Positions 33,515-40,486 of a stretch of DNA of 40,486 nt are shown here, piece by piece (positions within the stretch are counted from its first letter, which is position 1; each line of letters opens with the position of its first letter). The DNA comes from an uncultured bacterium (lineage in GTDB: Bacteria > Verrucomicrobiota > Lentisphaeria > Victivallales > UBA1829). Location: NCBI GenBank assembly GCA_949297765.1, contig CASFTV010000030.1:1-40486 (forward strand), written 5' to 3'. The notes beneath the pieces were generated by a model. The model ran no database searches and was not told the origin of the DNA. It saw nothing but the letters and a program-made list of their open reading frames with translations. A program made the position numbers and the translations under genes.

Positions 33515-34407
33515 CGTCGCGCGCACGGATCGTTGATGTGAAACATTTCGCCGTTCACGACGGGCCCGGCATCCGGACGACCGTTTTTCTGAAGGGGTGT
33601 CCGCTCCGCTGTCTCTGGTGCCACAATCCGGAAAGCGTGCGGAACGAACCGGAACTGGCTCTTCTTGAGAAAAAATGTGTGAAATGCGAAGCCTGCGCGC
33701 GGGTCTGTGCGTGTCATCGGATCGAAAACGGGGTTCATCTGCTGGACCGCGACCGGTGTGTCGCGTGCGGAAGGTGTGTGGAGGCGTGCCTGTTCGATGC
33801 TCTGGTCCTCTACGGCCGCATGGTCTCGCCGGAAGATCTGTGCGGAGAACTGCTTGCCGACCGCCTTTTCTATGAGCAGACCGGCGGAGGCGTGACTCTT
33901 TCCGGCGGCGAACCTCTGCTCCATCCGGGCTTCTGCGCGGAATTGTTCGGCCTTCTTCGCGCGGAGGGAGTCTCCTGTGCGCTGGACACCTGCGGCGAGG
34001 TCCCGTGGAGTGCATTTGAAACCGTACTTCCCGTAACCGATCTCTTCCTTTACGACCTGAAGCAGATGGATCCCGGCAAACACAAGCGCTGCACCGGCGT
34101 TTCCAATGAACGGATTCTGGAGAATCTGCGCCGCCTTTCCGGGACAGGCAAGCCGATCGAGATCCGCATGCCGCTGGTTCCCGGATACAATGATGCGGAT
34201 TCCGATCTCGAGGCGGCGGGACGCTTCCTTGCCGAATTGAATCATCTCTGCGGAGTACGTCTTCTGCCGTATCATTCCCTTGCGCGGTCCAAATATCGTT
34301 CGGTGGGGCATGCCGATACCATGCCGGAAGCGGAGTCTCCGTCTGCGGAGAATCTCACGCGCGCGGCGGAGATCCTGCGCAGGAACGGTGCGCCGGTTCT
34401 GATGTGA
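33511..34407 (+). CDS. Glycyl radical enzyme activating enzyme (radical SAM)
   Basis: This encodes 298 residues. It uses S-adenosylmethionine to place the radical on the partner's glycine. The radical SAM cluster motif is GCPLRCLWCHNPE (C-x3-C-x2-C). An inserted ferredoxin-like domain carries two further cluster motifs, CVKCEACARVCACH and CVACGRCVEAC, as in activases of the dehydratase type rather than the short PflA. GGVTLSGGEPLLHP and ALDTCGEVP bind SAM. Its ATG overlaps the stop of the enzyme gene, so they are surely a pair. It ends 4 nt from the convergent NPCBM gene. Confidence 0.95.
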   Translation: MTSRARIVDVKHFAVHDGPGIRTTVFLKGCPLRCLWCHNPESVRNEPELALLEKKCVKCEACARVCACHRIENGVHLLDRDRCVACGRCVEACLFDALVLYGRMVSPEDLCGELLADRLFYEQTGGGVTLSGGEPLLHPGFCAELFGLLRAEGVSCALDTCGEVPWSAFETVLPVTDLFLYDLKQMDPGKHKRCTGVSNERILENLRRLSGTGKPIEIRMPLVPGYNDADSDLEAAGRFLAELNHLCGVRLLPYHSLARSKYRSVGHADTMPEAESPSAENLTRAAEILRRNGAPVLM

Positions 34408-34411
34408 GAAA

Positions 34412-35785
34412 TCACATTCCGGATCCGGATTTTTCCGGAAGTTCTTCTCCGACTTCCCACCGTTCCTTCAGCGAGAGCTGTTCTCCCGGAGCAAGCGGAA
34501 CGCATCTGCCCAGCACCTCCGCTTCCGTGAAGCGCGGAGAACGATAAAATTTCAGACAGCGTGCTGTTTCCGCGTGAATCGTGAAGACGCTTCCGTCGCG
34601 GCAGAGAACGGCGATCCGGACTCTGCCCTCTGCCGGGATTTCCCGTTCCGGACGCAGGGAGTTCGGAAAAAGCGGAAAAACCTTCCCTTCCGCATCGGAA
34701 ATCCGGAAGAATCGGATTACCCGCGTGTCGATGCGGGTCAGACTCCATACGCCGAGTTTCCGGGAAAACGAGGAGAGATTGCGGATGGTGTTGGTGATTT
34801 CGACGGCGTCCGGCAGAATCTGGATGCGGTATTCCGCGGAGATCTCATGCACCCGGCTTTCCCCCGATCGCAGAACAACGATTCCTTCTTCGGGAAATTC
34901 AACGGTATAAGGCATGGTTTCCAGAACAGGATCGTCCGGCAGAAGTGCGGGGGGCGGAAGAAGACGCAGGAAATGTCCTGAAGTGCAGTCCGGGAAAGCG
35001 CCCCGGATCTTTTTTCCCTCCGCCGGAAACGGTTTTTCCGGGGCCAGCAGATTCGTTCCGCCGGGACGGGAAAGATGAAGAATCCTGCCTCCGTTTTCCG
35101 GAGCGAGAATCAATTCCATCGTCCGGTTCCGGATTCGGTAGGCCGTGGTTTCTCCGAAGCGGATTTTCCGAAGGGAGACCGTCTCCCATGACGGGGGATC
35201 CGGCGTGTGCGGAGCCGACGGCGTCCGCCGGGCATTTTCCACGAGAATGCGGTTCAACGCCTCACCTTTTGCGGTCCGGAAAACGGGATTTCCGAGCGCG
35301 GTCCGGCAGCGATGGGAGGTTCGTCCGCCGGAGGCCTTCGCCTGAATTTCAAAATGGCGGACTCCGCGCAGATCAATGCGGACCGGATACGGGGCCTCGC
35401 CGAGAGCGCATTTTTTCCGGAAAACCTCTTTGAAATCGGCGAGACATCGGAACGTTACCTCCGGCGGAGGGTCGCCCGGCCGGATGAGATCGTTTTCATG
35501 ATCGTTCGCTTCCACGCCGATTTCCGCAGAGAAGGCATCCGCAAGTCCGTCGAGGCGGTAAACACAGCTGAACGGGGTGTGTCCGCAGAGTCCTTCCGGA
35601 AATTCCACGGATCCGATCCGGATGGTTCCGCCCGAGAGATTCCGGTTCCGGAGAGGGAGCGACGGTCCGTTCCACGTCCAGAACGCGGCCGCGTCGGTTG
35701 CCGGAATCTCCGTCAGGGAAAGTTCGGCGGCGGAGGAGAGAAGGAATAGACCGCCGCCAAGCAGTCCGGAAAGAAGATGTTTCAT
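34412..35785 (-). CDS. Exported protein with NPCBM domain and mutarotase-like C-terminal domain
   Basis: This encodes 457 residues. A signal peptide (MKHLLSGLLGGGLFLLSSAA) starts the protein. Residues about 45-160 look like an NPCBM carbohydrate-binding module: GTIRIGSVEFPEGLCGHTP, AEIGVEAND and RHFEIQAKASGG are the typical segments. The C-terminal half, from about 220, has a run of beta-strands (MELILAPENGGRILHLSRP) like aldose-epimerase/DUF4380-type sandwich domains. It is probably secreted to the periplasm or cell surface and binds or handles sugars. It overlaps the stop of the beta-propeller gene as ATGA and is the last gene of the operon. Confidence 0.72.
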   Translation of the reverse strand: MKHLLSGLLGGGLFLLSSAAELSLTEIPATDAAAFWTWNGPSLPLRNRNLSGGTIRIGSVEFPEGLCGHTPFSCVYRLDGLADAFSAEIGVEANDHENDLIRPGDPPPEVTFRCLADFKEVFRKKCALGEAPYPVRIDLRGVRHFEIQAKASGGRTSHRCRTALGNPVFRTAKGEALNRILVENARRTPSAPHTPDPPSWETVSLRKIRFGETTAYRIRNRTMELILAPENGGRILHLSRPGGTNLLAPEKPFPAEGKKIRGAFPDCTSGHFLRLLPPPALLPDDPVLETMPYTVEFPEEGIVVLRSGESRVHEISAEYRIQILPDAVEITNTIRNLSSFSRKLGVWSLTRIDTRVIRFFRISDAEGKVFPLFPNSLRPEREIPAEGRVRIAVLCRDGSVFTIHAETARCLKFYRSPRFTEAEVLGRCVPLAPGEQLSLKERWEVGEELPEKSGSGM

Positions 35786-38376
35786 TGCTCCTCAAACTTG
35801 AAATTGCGGATTTCAAACCAGCCTTTCTGCCTCCATTTCAGCAGGGAGATGGTGATTGTCTCATTTTGCGGAATGACTTCCAGAGAGATGTTCTTCCATT
35901 GGGTGTTCAGCGGAGTGTTCATGAAATTGCGTCGTTTCGGATCGTTGAAGTAGCCGATCAGCGTTCCGGTGCCGCGAGCCTGAAAACTGAGGCGGCATCG
36001 GTTTCCTTTCCGGATGGGGAGTCTGGCGGTGGAGATGGTCGTGTAGTATCCGGGATCGGAACATTCCACCCGGAGGAGAGCATCGGCGGGGATGCTGAAA
36101 AGAGAGACATGTTTCTCCGTCATGGTCTCGAATTTCGCCTCTCCGGGTGAAATTTTGAGGGTTCCCCGGCCGAAAAGCGACGAGAAAACCGAAGTGTTGA
36201 ACACCTTTTTCTCCACTTTTTTCCGGATGAATCCTTTGGGCGATCCATCGGGATTCCGGCGGATTCTGTGATAGAAAACTCCGCTTTCCGGCGTGGCAAG
36301 CAGAATCGTTTCTCCGGCGATTCCCGCGACGGCATTGAAGGAACGGCCAGGCTGTTTTCCTTCGAAATCGTAGAAGTACCAGGTTTTTCCGCCGTCCTCG
36401 GTCAGATAGAGTCCGTCGCTGGCGGAGACGGTGAAGCGACCTTTCCGCTCCCGGTCGAAGAAGAGCCGTCCTGCTCCGCCGGGAAAATTCTCCATGGTTT
36501 TCCAGGTGCGGCCGTCATCGTCGCTGAACAGAAGTCCGGAATGTTTTGCGGAGAGGTAGAGACGGCTGGAGAAGGGGTCGGCCTGCAGATCCGCGAGTCC
36601 CCACGGACACGACTCATCGCTTCGGACCGTTTCCCAGCGTCCGCTCTCCTTGTCCCAGCGGCAGACCCGGTTGTAGACAATGCTCATGCAGACCGGTGTT
36701 CCCGCCTTTGAAACGGCGAGTTCATAGCCGCAGACATTGGTGTTTTCAAAGAATCCTTTTCCCTTGTGATGGGTCAGATCCGGCAGTCCTTCGCTCATCC
36801 GGGACCATGTTTCGCCGGCATTCCGGCTCACATAGACTCCGCCGCCTTTTCCGTTTGCGAATTCATTTGAAACGGCAAGATAGATCGTTTCCGCATGGGA
36901 CGGGTCCACCGCAAGGGAGCCCCGGACATAATGATTCCGCTTGTTCGGAAGACCTTTCTGCGCAGGGAATTTCCATGTTTTTCCTCCGTCCCGGGAGACC
37001 GTGACCTGGGATGCGCGCGGACCGCTTGTGTAGATGATTTTCGGATTGGAGGGGGCAACCTGGAAGAACTGCCGCTCATAGCCGAATCCCGGATAAGAGG
37101 AAAAGGTTTTTCCGCCGTCCCGCGTGATGTACCAGCTGTGGTCCATCAGCGTGACGAGAAAATCCTGCGTTCCCGGAAAGACAAACACGCTTTTCATCAC
37201 AACCTGTGACATGCCGGTGCTGGTGCAGACCCATGTTTTTCCCGCATCGAAGGTCTGCATGACGTTGTAGTAATCCGTTGCATACCAGTGATCTGGATTG
37301 TTCGGGTCGACAGTGATGGATCCCGTTGCCTTGAACACATGTTTGTCGATCTGATGAGCGCCGAGGTAGTCGCGGGGATCCGTCTTCCGAATCTCAATCT
37401 GTTTCCATGTATCGCTTCCGCGGTCCAGACGGTAGAAATCCTTCAGCGTGCTGGCGACGACGAGAAAATCCTTCCCCGCTCCGAGCGCCATGTAGATGTT
37501 TTTGTTGCAGTAGGAATCATGATATTTGACCGCTGTTTTGTTCAGGCCTTTCGAGAAGTCGTTCCATGTTTTTCCGTTGTCGGTGCTGCGTTTGACGGTT
37601 GCGCAGTTGAAGAGGCCGTAGAGTTCGCCGGGATCGGAGTTGCTCTGAACGATTTCCGTCGGGGACTCCTGCGAAAGTTTCTCCCAGGTTTTTCCGCCGT
37701 CCTCGGAACGGTAAAATCCGGGATCGAAACGGGTGTGCCAGATTCTCCATCTCGTCAGAGTCGGGGAGCAGAGATAAAGACGCTTCGGATCGGTCCGGTC
37801 GTACCGGAGGTCGGTCGGATTCAGAGAGGCCGTCCAGAGAGTGTTCCATGTCTTTCCGTTGTCGGAACTTTTCAGAACGCCGTCGTAGCCGCCGACCACA
37901 ATTTCATCGGGATTCTGCGGATGGCGGTCGATGACAAATCCGGTTGCCCGGCGGATCCCGTTGTCGGTACTGATCCGTCCGGTGATCCGGAAGGTTTTCC
38001 CTCCGTCGGAGCTGGAAAGCAGATATCCTTTTCCGAACTGACGGCGGCTGATGACAGCGATGATGCTGTCTGCATTCCGGGGATCGACGGAGAGACCGCG
38101 GACCTGAAAGCCGATTCCGTTCGGGAACGCGCCGTGGAGCATGCGCCAGGTATTGCCTTTGTCATCGCTGCGGTAGAGTCCCGCCATGTCGATATAGGCG
38201 TAGCAGCGGTTCGGGTCCGAGGGGCAGAGAACGACATTCTGCACATATCCGCCGCCCCAGAAGTTGCCCGACGTCCAGTTGTTGTATGTAAAGGGAGAAG
38301 AATTCTCCCCTCCCGAAGAGATCCCTTCCTGTGCGGCCAGAAGGCCGATGCTCAAAAGTCCGATTTTCCAGTTCAT
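35782..38376 (-). CDS. Large exported beta-propeller protein, GH74/sortilin-like with Asp-box repeats
   Basis: This encodes 864 residues with a signal peptide (NWKIGLLSIGLLAAQEG). I count eleven Asp-box motifs of the S-x-D-x-G-x-T-W/F type (for example SDDKGNTW, SSDGGKTF, SEDGGKTW, TEDGGKTW) spread over residues 68-680, as in sialidase, GH74 and sortilin propellers. The N-terminal part (WGGGYVQNVVLCPSDPNRCYAYIDMAGLYRSDD) matches the opening of GH74 xyloglucanases, and D63 lies where their catalytic Asp sits. The last 130 residues form a separate beta-rich region that may bind carbohydrate. It is the central gene of the pseudopilin-NPCBM operon. Whether it cleaves a glycan or only binds one cannot be told. 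Confidence 0.75.
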   Translation of the reverse strand: MNWKIGLLSIGLLAAQEGISSGGENSSPFTYNNWTSGNFWGGGYVQNVVLCPSDPNRCYAYIDMAGLYRSDDKGNTWRMLHGAFPNGIGFQVRGLSVDPRNADSIIAVISRRQFGKGYLLSSSDGGKTFRITGRISTDNGIRRATGFVIDRHPQNPDEIVVGGYDGVLKSSDNGKTWNTLWTASLNPTDLRYDRTDPKRLYLCSPTLTRWRIWHTRFDPGFYRSEDGGKTWEKLSQESPTEIVQSNSDPGELYGLFNCATVKRSTDNGKTWNDFSKGLNKTAVKYHDSYCNKNIYMALGAGKDFLVVASTLKDFYRLDRGSDTWKQIEIRKTDPRDYLGAHQIDKHVFKATGSITVDPNNPDHWYATDYYNVMQTFDAGKTWVCTSTGMSQVVMKSVFVFPGTQDFLVTLMDHSWYITRDGGKTFSSYPGFGYERQFFQVAPSNPKIIYTSGPRASQVTVSRDGGKTWKFPAQKGLPNKRNHYVRGSLAVDPSHAETIYLAVSNEFANGKGGGVYVSRNAGETWSRMSEGLPDLTHHKGKGFFENTNVCGYELAVSKAGTPVCMSIVYNRVCRWDKESGRWETVRSDESCPWGLADLQADPFSSRLYLSAKHSGLLFSDDDGRTWKTMENFPGGAGRLFFDRERKGRFTVSASDGLYLTEDGGKTWYFYDFEGKQPGRSFNAVAGIAGETILLATPESGVFYHRIRRNPDGSPKGFIRKKVEKKVFNTSVFSSLFGRGTLKISPGEAKFETMTEKHVSLFSIPADALLRVECSDPGYYTTISTARLPIRKGNRCRLSFQARGTGTLIGYFNDPKRRNFMNTPLNTQWKNISLEVIPQNETITISLLKWRQKGWFEIRNFKFEEQ

Positions 38377-38391
38377 CGTTCGCTCCGTGTG

Positions 38392-39192
38392 TTAATAAAT
38401 ATCTTTTGCTTTGGCAATGGCGCTGTCGAAATTCAGTGAAGTATAGGAAACGGAAGAGGACACTTTGGTTTTCGGTCCTCCCTGCCAGATGCTTTTCGCT
38501 CCCACATGCCCGTCCGCAAACAGAAATGTTCCGGTCCCGATGTGATTCGGGCCGATTTCATTGGAACCGATCAGCCAGGAATAGCAGGTGTTGAAAAAAT
38601 ACCCCATGTAGGAGTCCCTGAAGTGCGTTCCGGCGGAATTGAGATTCAGGTAGTCCGTTTCCGCAACAAGATAATGGGACGAGATATTCCGAATGGAGGA
38701 GAGACGTTGCGGCATCGTCGCACTTTCGGACGGAACATAGGCCATCCACGGAACGACTATGCCGTAGCTGAGGCGGTTCCAGCCGCGGTTGGAAAGAATG
38801 GTCTTGTCGGACGGACAGGTGAAAACCTTGCATTTCTGAATAAACGACCAGTAGTTTTTTCGGTCCTTGATCTTGTAAAGGTAACTTCCCCAGAGCATGT
38901 CCCAGCTGTTGCCCAGATAATCCGCCGCAGTGAAATCCGTATGGATGTAAGCCTTCGATTTGGCGGGAATCGGTGCTGTTGCAAAGCCGTCGCTGTCGGA
39001 AAGATAGTTTCCCATTCCAAGCCCCTGCTGTTTCAGATTGTTGATGCAGCTGAGCTGCGCCGCCTTGTCCCGGGCCGATTTCAGCGCCGGAAGAAGAAGT
39101 CCGGCAAGAATCGCAATGATCGCGATGACGACCAGAAGTTCTATCAGAGTAAAATTCTTTTCCGGGAAACCATTATTTTTTCTTCTCATCAT
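38392..39192 (-). CDS. Type II secretion-like pseudopilin (DUF1559-like)
   Basis: This encodes 266 residues. The N-terminus has the prepilin methylation motif [17 protein letters not shown], followed by [14 protein letters not shown]. The residue before the Phe is Asn, not the usual Gly. The C-terminal part has [14 protein letters not shown], the H-x9-DG-type motif common to large Lentisphaerota and Planctomycetota pseudopilin families. Such proteins are anchored in the inner membrane and exposed to the periplasm or cell surface; most have no known function. The start has AAGGAG upstream. It lies 16 nt after the regulator and 15 nt before the propeller gene. Confidence 0.88.
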   Translation of the reverse strand: MMRRKNNGFPEKNFTLIELLVVIAIIAILAGLLLPALKSARDKAAQLSCINNLKQQGLGMGNYLSDSDGFATAPIPAKSKAYIHTDFTAADYLGNSWDMLWGSYLYKIKDRKNYWSFIQKCKVFTCPSDKTILSNRGWNRLSYGIVVPWMAYVPSESATMPQRLSSIRNISSHYLVAETDYLNLNSAGTHFRDSYMGYFFNTCYSWLIGSNEIGPNHIGTGTFLFADGHVGAKSIWQGGPKTKVSSSVSYTSLNFDSAIAKAKDIY

Positions 39193-39208
39193 GCTCTCCT
39201 TTCCGTCT

Positions 39209-40237
39209 TCAGACGATCGTCATTTTATAGTTGTAATCGAATTCAATGCGTTCCGGGGGAAGGGCGGGATTCTTCAGGCGCTTCCTCACCTGCGCCGCGA
39301 CCTGCTGTCCGAACTCTTCAAACGGAAACGAGAACAGCATGATCGGTTCCGGCATATCCATCGGTTTAAACATGAACGTTGCCATCCGGCATTCTTCCCG
39401 GAGGTCGATCCCGTATTTGCGCAGAAGGGCGGCGATGGCATCAAAATTTTCCAGCTTCGGAGCAACCGCCTGCGGACGGTATCCGGTTTTCAGAAGTTCC
39501 TCCAGATGTTCAATTTCGTTCATGAAGAAATGTTCCTCCGGGATCTCGACACCGGCTTCCCGGAAGACGTCGCGGCAGCCCTGGAAGGTTGTTCTGTAAT
39601 ACCGTTCGTTCTGCGAAAAAAGGACTTTCTTCCGTCCTTCCGCAAGCAGCGCTTCTCCGAGAACGCGTCCTTTGCGGTAGCGATTCAGTTCAATGCAGGT
39701 CATTTCCGGCAGAGTCGTATCCACCACAATCACCGGGCGGTACTGCTGAATCTTTTCCAGCAGCGTTTTCTGCTGTTCATTCGGAGCAAGGCATACCAGA
39801 GCATCGCAGCTGATGCTCCGCAGTTCTTCCAACTGATCGTTTTCCCGTTCCGAGAACAGACGGATTTCCTGAATCACCGTCGGCATTTTCGCCAGTTCCA
39901 TGGCAATATGCGATTTCAGGGAGAGCCTGTAGAACGGTTCATAAATAATCTTTCCATCCCCGTCCAGTATGCCGATCAGCGGCGCCTGAAACACGGTTCC
40001 TCCCATACGGGGGACCGTGAAGGTTCCGATTCCGTGACGCGTCGTTACAAATCCTTCTTTCAGAAGCAGTTTCAGTTCAAGCTGAGCGGTGCTCCGGGCA
40101 ATCCCGAGCTCCCGGGCAAGATCCTTGTTCGAGGGCAGAAAAACCGATTCGCCGCCATGCTGATAGATCAGATCCATCACATAGCGGCGCACCTGCATCC
40201 GCGCACTGTCCCGTTTTTTGCTGTTCGCTGAAACCAT
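39209..40237 (-). CDS. GntR/LacI hybrid transcriptional regulator
   Basis: This encodes 342 residues. The N-terminus is a GntR-type winged helix (residues about 14-75: [19 protein letters not shown] and the [16 protein letters not shown] wing). From about 85 onward it is a LacI/periplasmic binding-like effector domain ([52 protein letters not shown]). This hybrid architecture, also seen in AraR, responds to sugars. It is the first gene of the operon that holds the pseudopilin, propeller and NPCBM proteins. A near-perfect promoter and repeat operators lie upstream, so it probably controls itself and the operon. Confidence 0.88.
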   Translation of the reverse strand: MVSANSKKRDSARMQVRRYVMDLIYQHGGESVFLPSNKDLARELGIARSTAQLELKLLLKEGFVTTRHGIGTFTVPRMGGTVFQAPLIGILDGDGKIIYEPFYRLSLKSHIAMELAKMPTVIQEIRLFSERENDQLEELRSISCDALVCLAPNEQQKTLLEKIQQYRPVIVVDTTLPEMTCIELNRYRKGRVLGEALLAEGRKKVLFSQNERYYRTTFQGCRDVFREAGVEIPEEHFFMNEIEHLEELLKTGYRPQAVAPKLENFDAIAALLRKYGIDLREECRMATFMFKPMDMPEPIMLFSFPFEEFGQQVAAQVRKRLKNPALPPERIEFDYNYKMTIV

Positions 40238-40259
40238 CGTACCGGGCTTTCCGTTATTT

Positions 40260-40316
40260 ATCGGGCCACTGATCGGGCCTCTTCTTAATTATACAATAAA
40301 ACCCGGGAAATGTCAA
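40260..40316 (-). promoter_or_regulatory. Consensus promoter and repeat operator of the regulator/pseudopilin operon
   Basis: On the minus strand the promoter is TTGACA (40316-40311), a 17-bp spacer and TATAAT (40293-40288), a perfect sigma70 match. Downstream of the start site, ATCGGGCC occurs twice (40260-40267 and 40272-40279) with a 12-bp period. Placement after the start fits a repressor site, probably for the GntR/LacI regulator. Confidence 0.75.
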
Positions 40317-40392
40317 GGGGGGGGAAAAATTTTTTTTTTGATTTCAGGCGAATGACGAAGGGTTGGAGAAGAAATGAAGAACAGGGATTTTC

Positions 40393-40486
40393 GGTTCTTC
40401 TGCACTTTATGTAAAAAATGGGAATGGAATATCCGGAACCCCTGTGCAGTCAAGTCCCAATCCGGCATAATCGGTCGCGATGCTCC
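40393..40486. mobile_element. Right copy of terminal inverted repeat, probable insertion-sequence end
   Basis: This is the exact reverse complement of positions 4-97. Reading toward the window end it begins GGTTCTTCTGCACTTTATG at 40393, the outer boundary of the repeated element. The flank before it (40325-40392) is AT-rich and has no gene. The same features as the left copy apply: the element continues outside the window. Confidence 0.6.

Noticed and set aside
31388-34015. 875-codon open frame on the minus strand opposite the glycyl radical enzyme and activase
   Set aside because: It lies fully antisense to two genes with clear catalytic motifs. Its translation is rich in Arg, His and Pro and shows no domain; it reflects GC-rich codon bias.

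Overview
The window looks like a chromosomal contig from an anaerobic bacterium of the Lentisphaerota (Victivallis-like) or a near relative. This is inference from gene content: a pseudopilin of the DUF1559-like H-x9-DG type, three AraC-family regulators beside small sugar-catabolic clusters, an oxygen-sensitive glycyl radical enzyme with its activase, MEP-pathway isoprenoid genes and queuosine reductase QueH. There is no rRNA and no CRISPR array, and I recognised no tRNA. Coding density is very high and start/stop overlaps of the ATGA type are common. Visible promoters follow a sigma70 pattern (TTGAAA-like, 16-17 bp, TATATT-like).

Layout. (1) Positions 1-97 and 40393-40486 are the two arms of a 94-bp perfect inverted repeat, probably the ends of two insertion-sequence copies at which the contig stops. 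(2) 98-2736: a compact phage-derived block (truncated gene, possible head-tail connector, HK97 gp10-like neck protein, tail terminator-like protein, then a complete large terminase), with no capsid, portal or integrase. (3) 2762-4206 (minus): a U32 peptidase-family protein coupled to a 68-aa Nif11-like protein. (4) 4393-10151: a long housekeeping operon of small membrane protein, ispF, folE, dtd, dxr, rseP and ispG, which unites three MEP-pathway genes with GTP cyclohydrolase I, D-aminoacyl-tRNA deacylase and a site-2 protease carrying three PDZ domains. (5) 10162-11813 (minus): GNAT acetyltransferase, ferritin, queH. (6) 12-16 kb: an araC-HAD phosphatase operon divergent from an L-fucose isomerase-like gene, then a Gfo/Idh/MocA oxidoreductase. 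(7) 16.3-22.7 kb: typA, an orphan periplasmic adaptor (minus), guaB and a eukaryote-like UDP-glucose dehydrogenase. (8) 23.2-27.2 kb: pyrR-pyrB-pyrC-metY, preceded by a structured leader. (9) 27.3-30.2 kb: araC divergent from a TIM-barrel sugar isomerase/epimerase and a second Gfo/Idh oxidoreductase. (10) 30.3-34.4 kb: araC divergent from a glycyl radical enzyme and its radical-SAM activase. (11) 34.4-40.2 kb (minus): a GntR/LacI-type regulator, a pseudopilin, a large GH74/sortilin-like beta-propeller protein and an NPCBM-containing exported protein, reading like a carbohydrate-targeting surface operon under a near-perfect promoter with repeat operators.

How it fits together. The accessory part consists of four separately regulated carbohydrate modules. 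Three use a divergent AraC regulator with a TATAAT -10 box and short repeats nearby; the fourth uses a GntR/LacI hybrid. The most novel candidates are the AraC-controlled glycyl radical enzyme of unknown substrate, the pseudopilin/beta-propeller/NPCBM operon, the U32-Nif11 pair and the rearranged phage block. All functions are read from motifs; no database search was possible.
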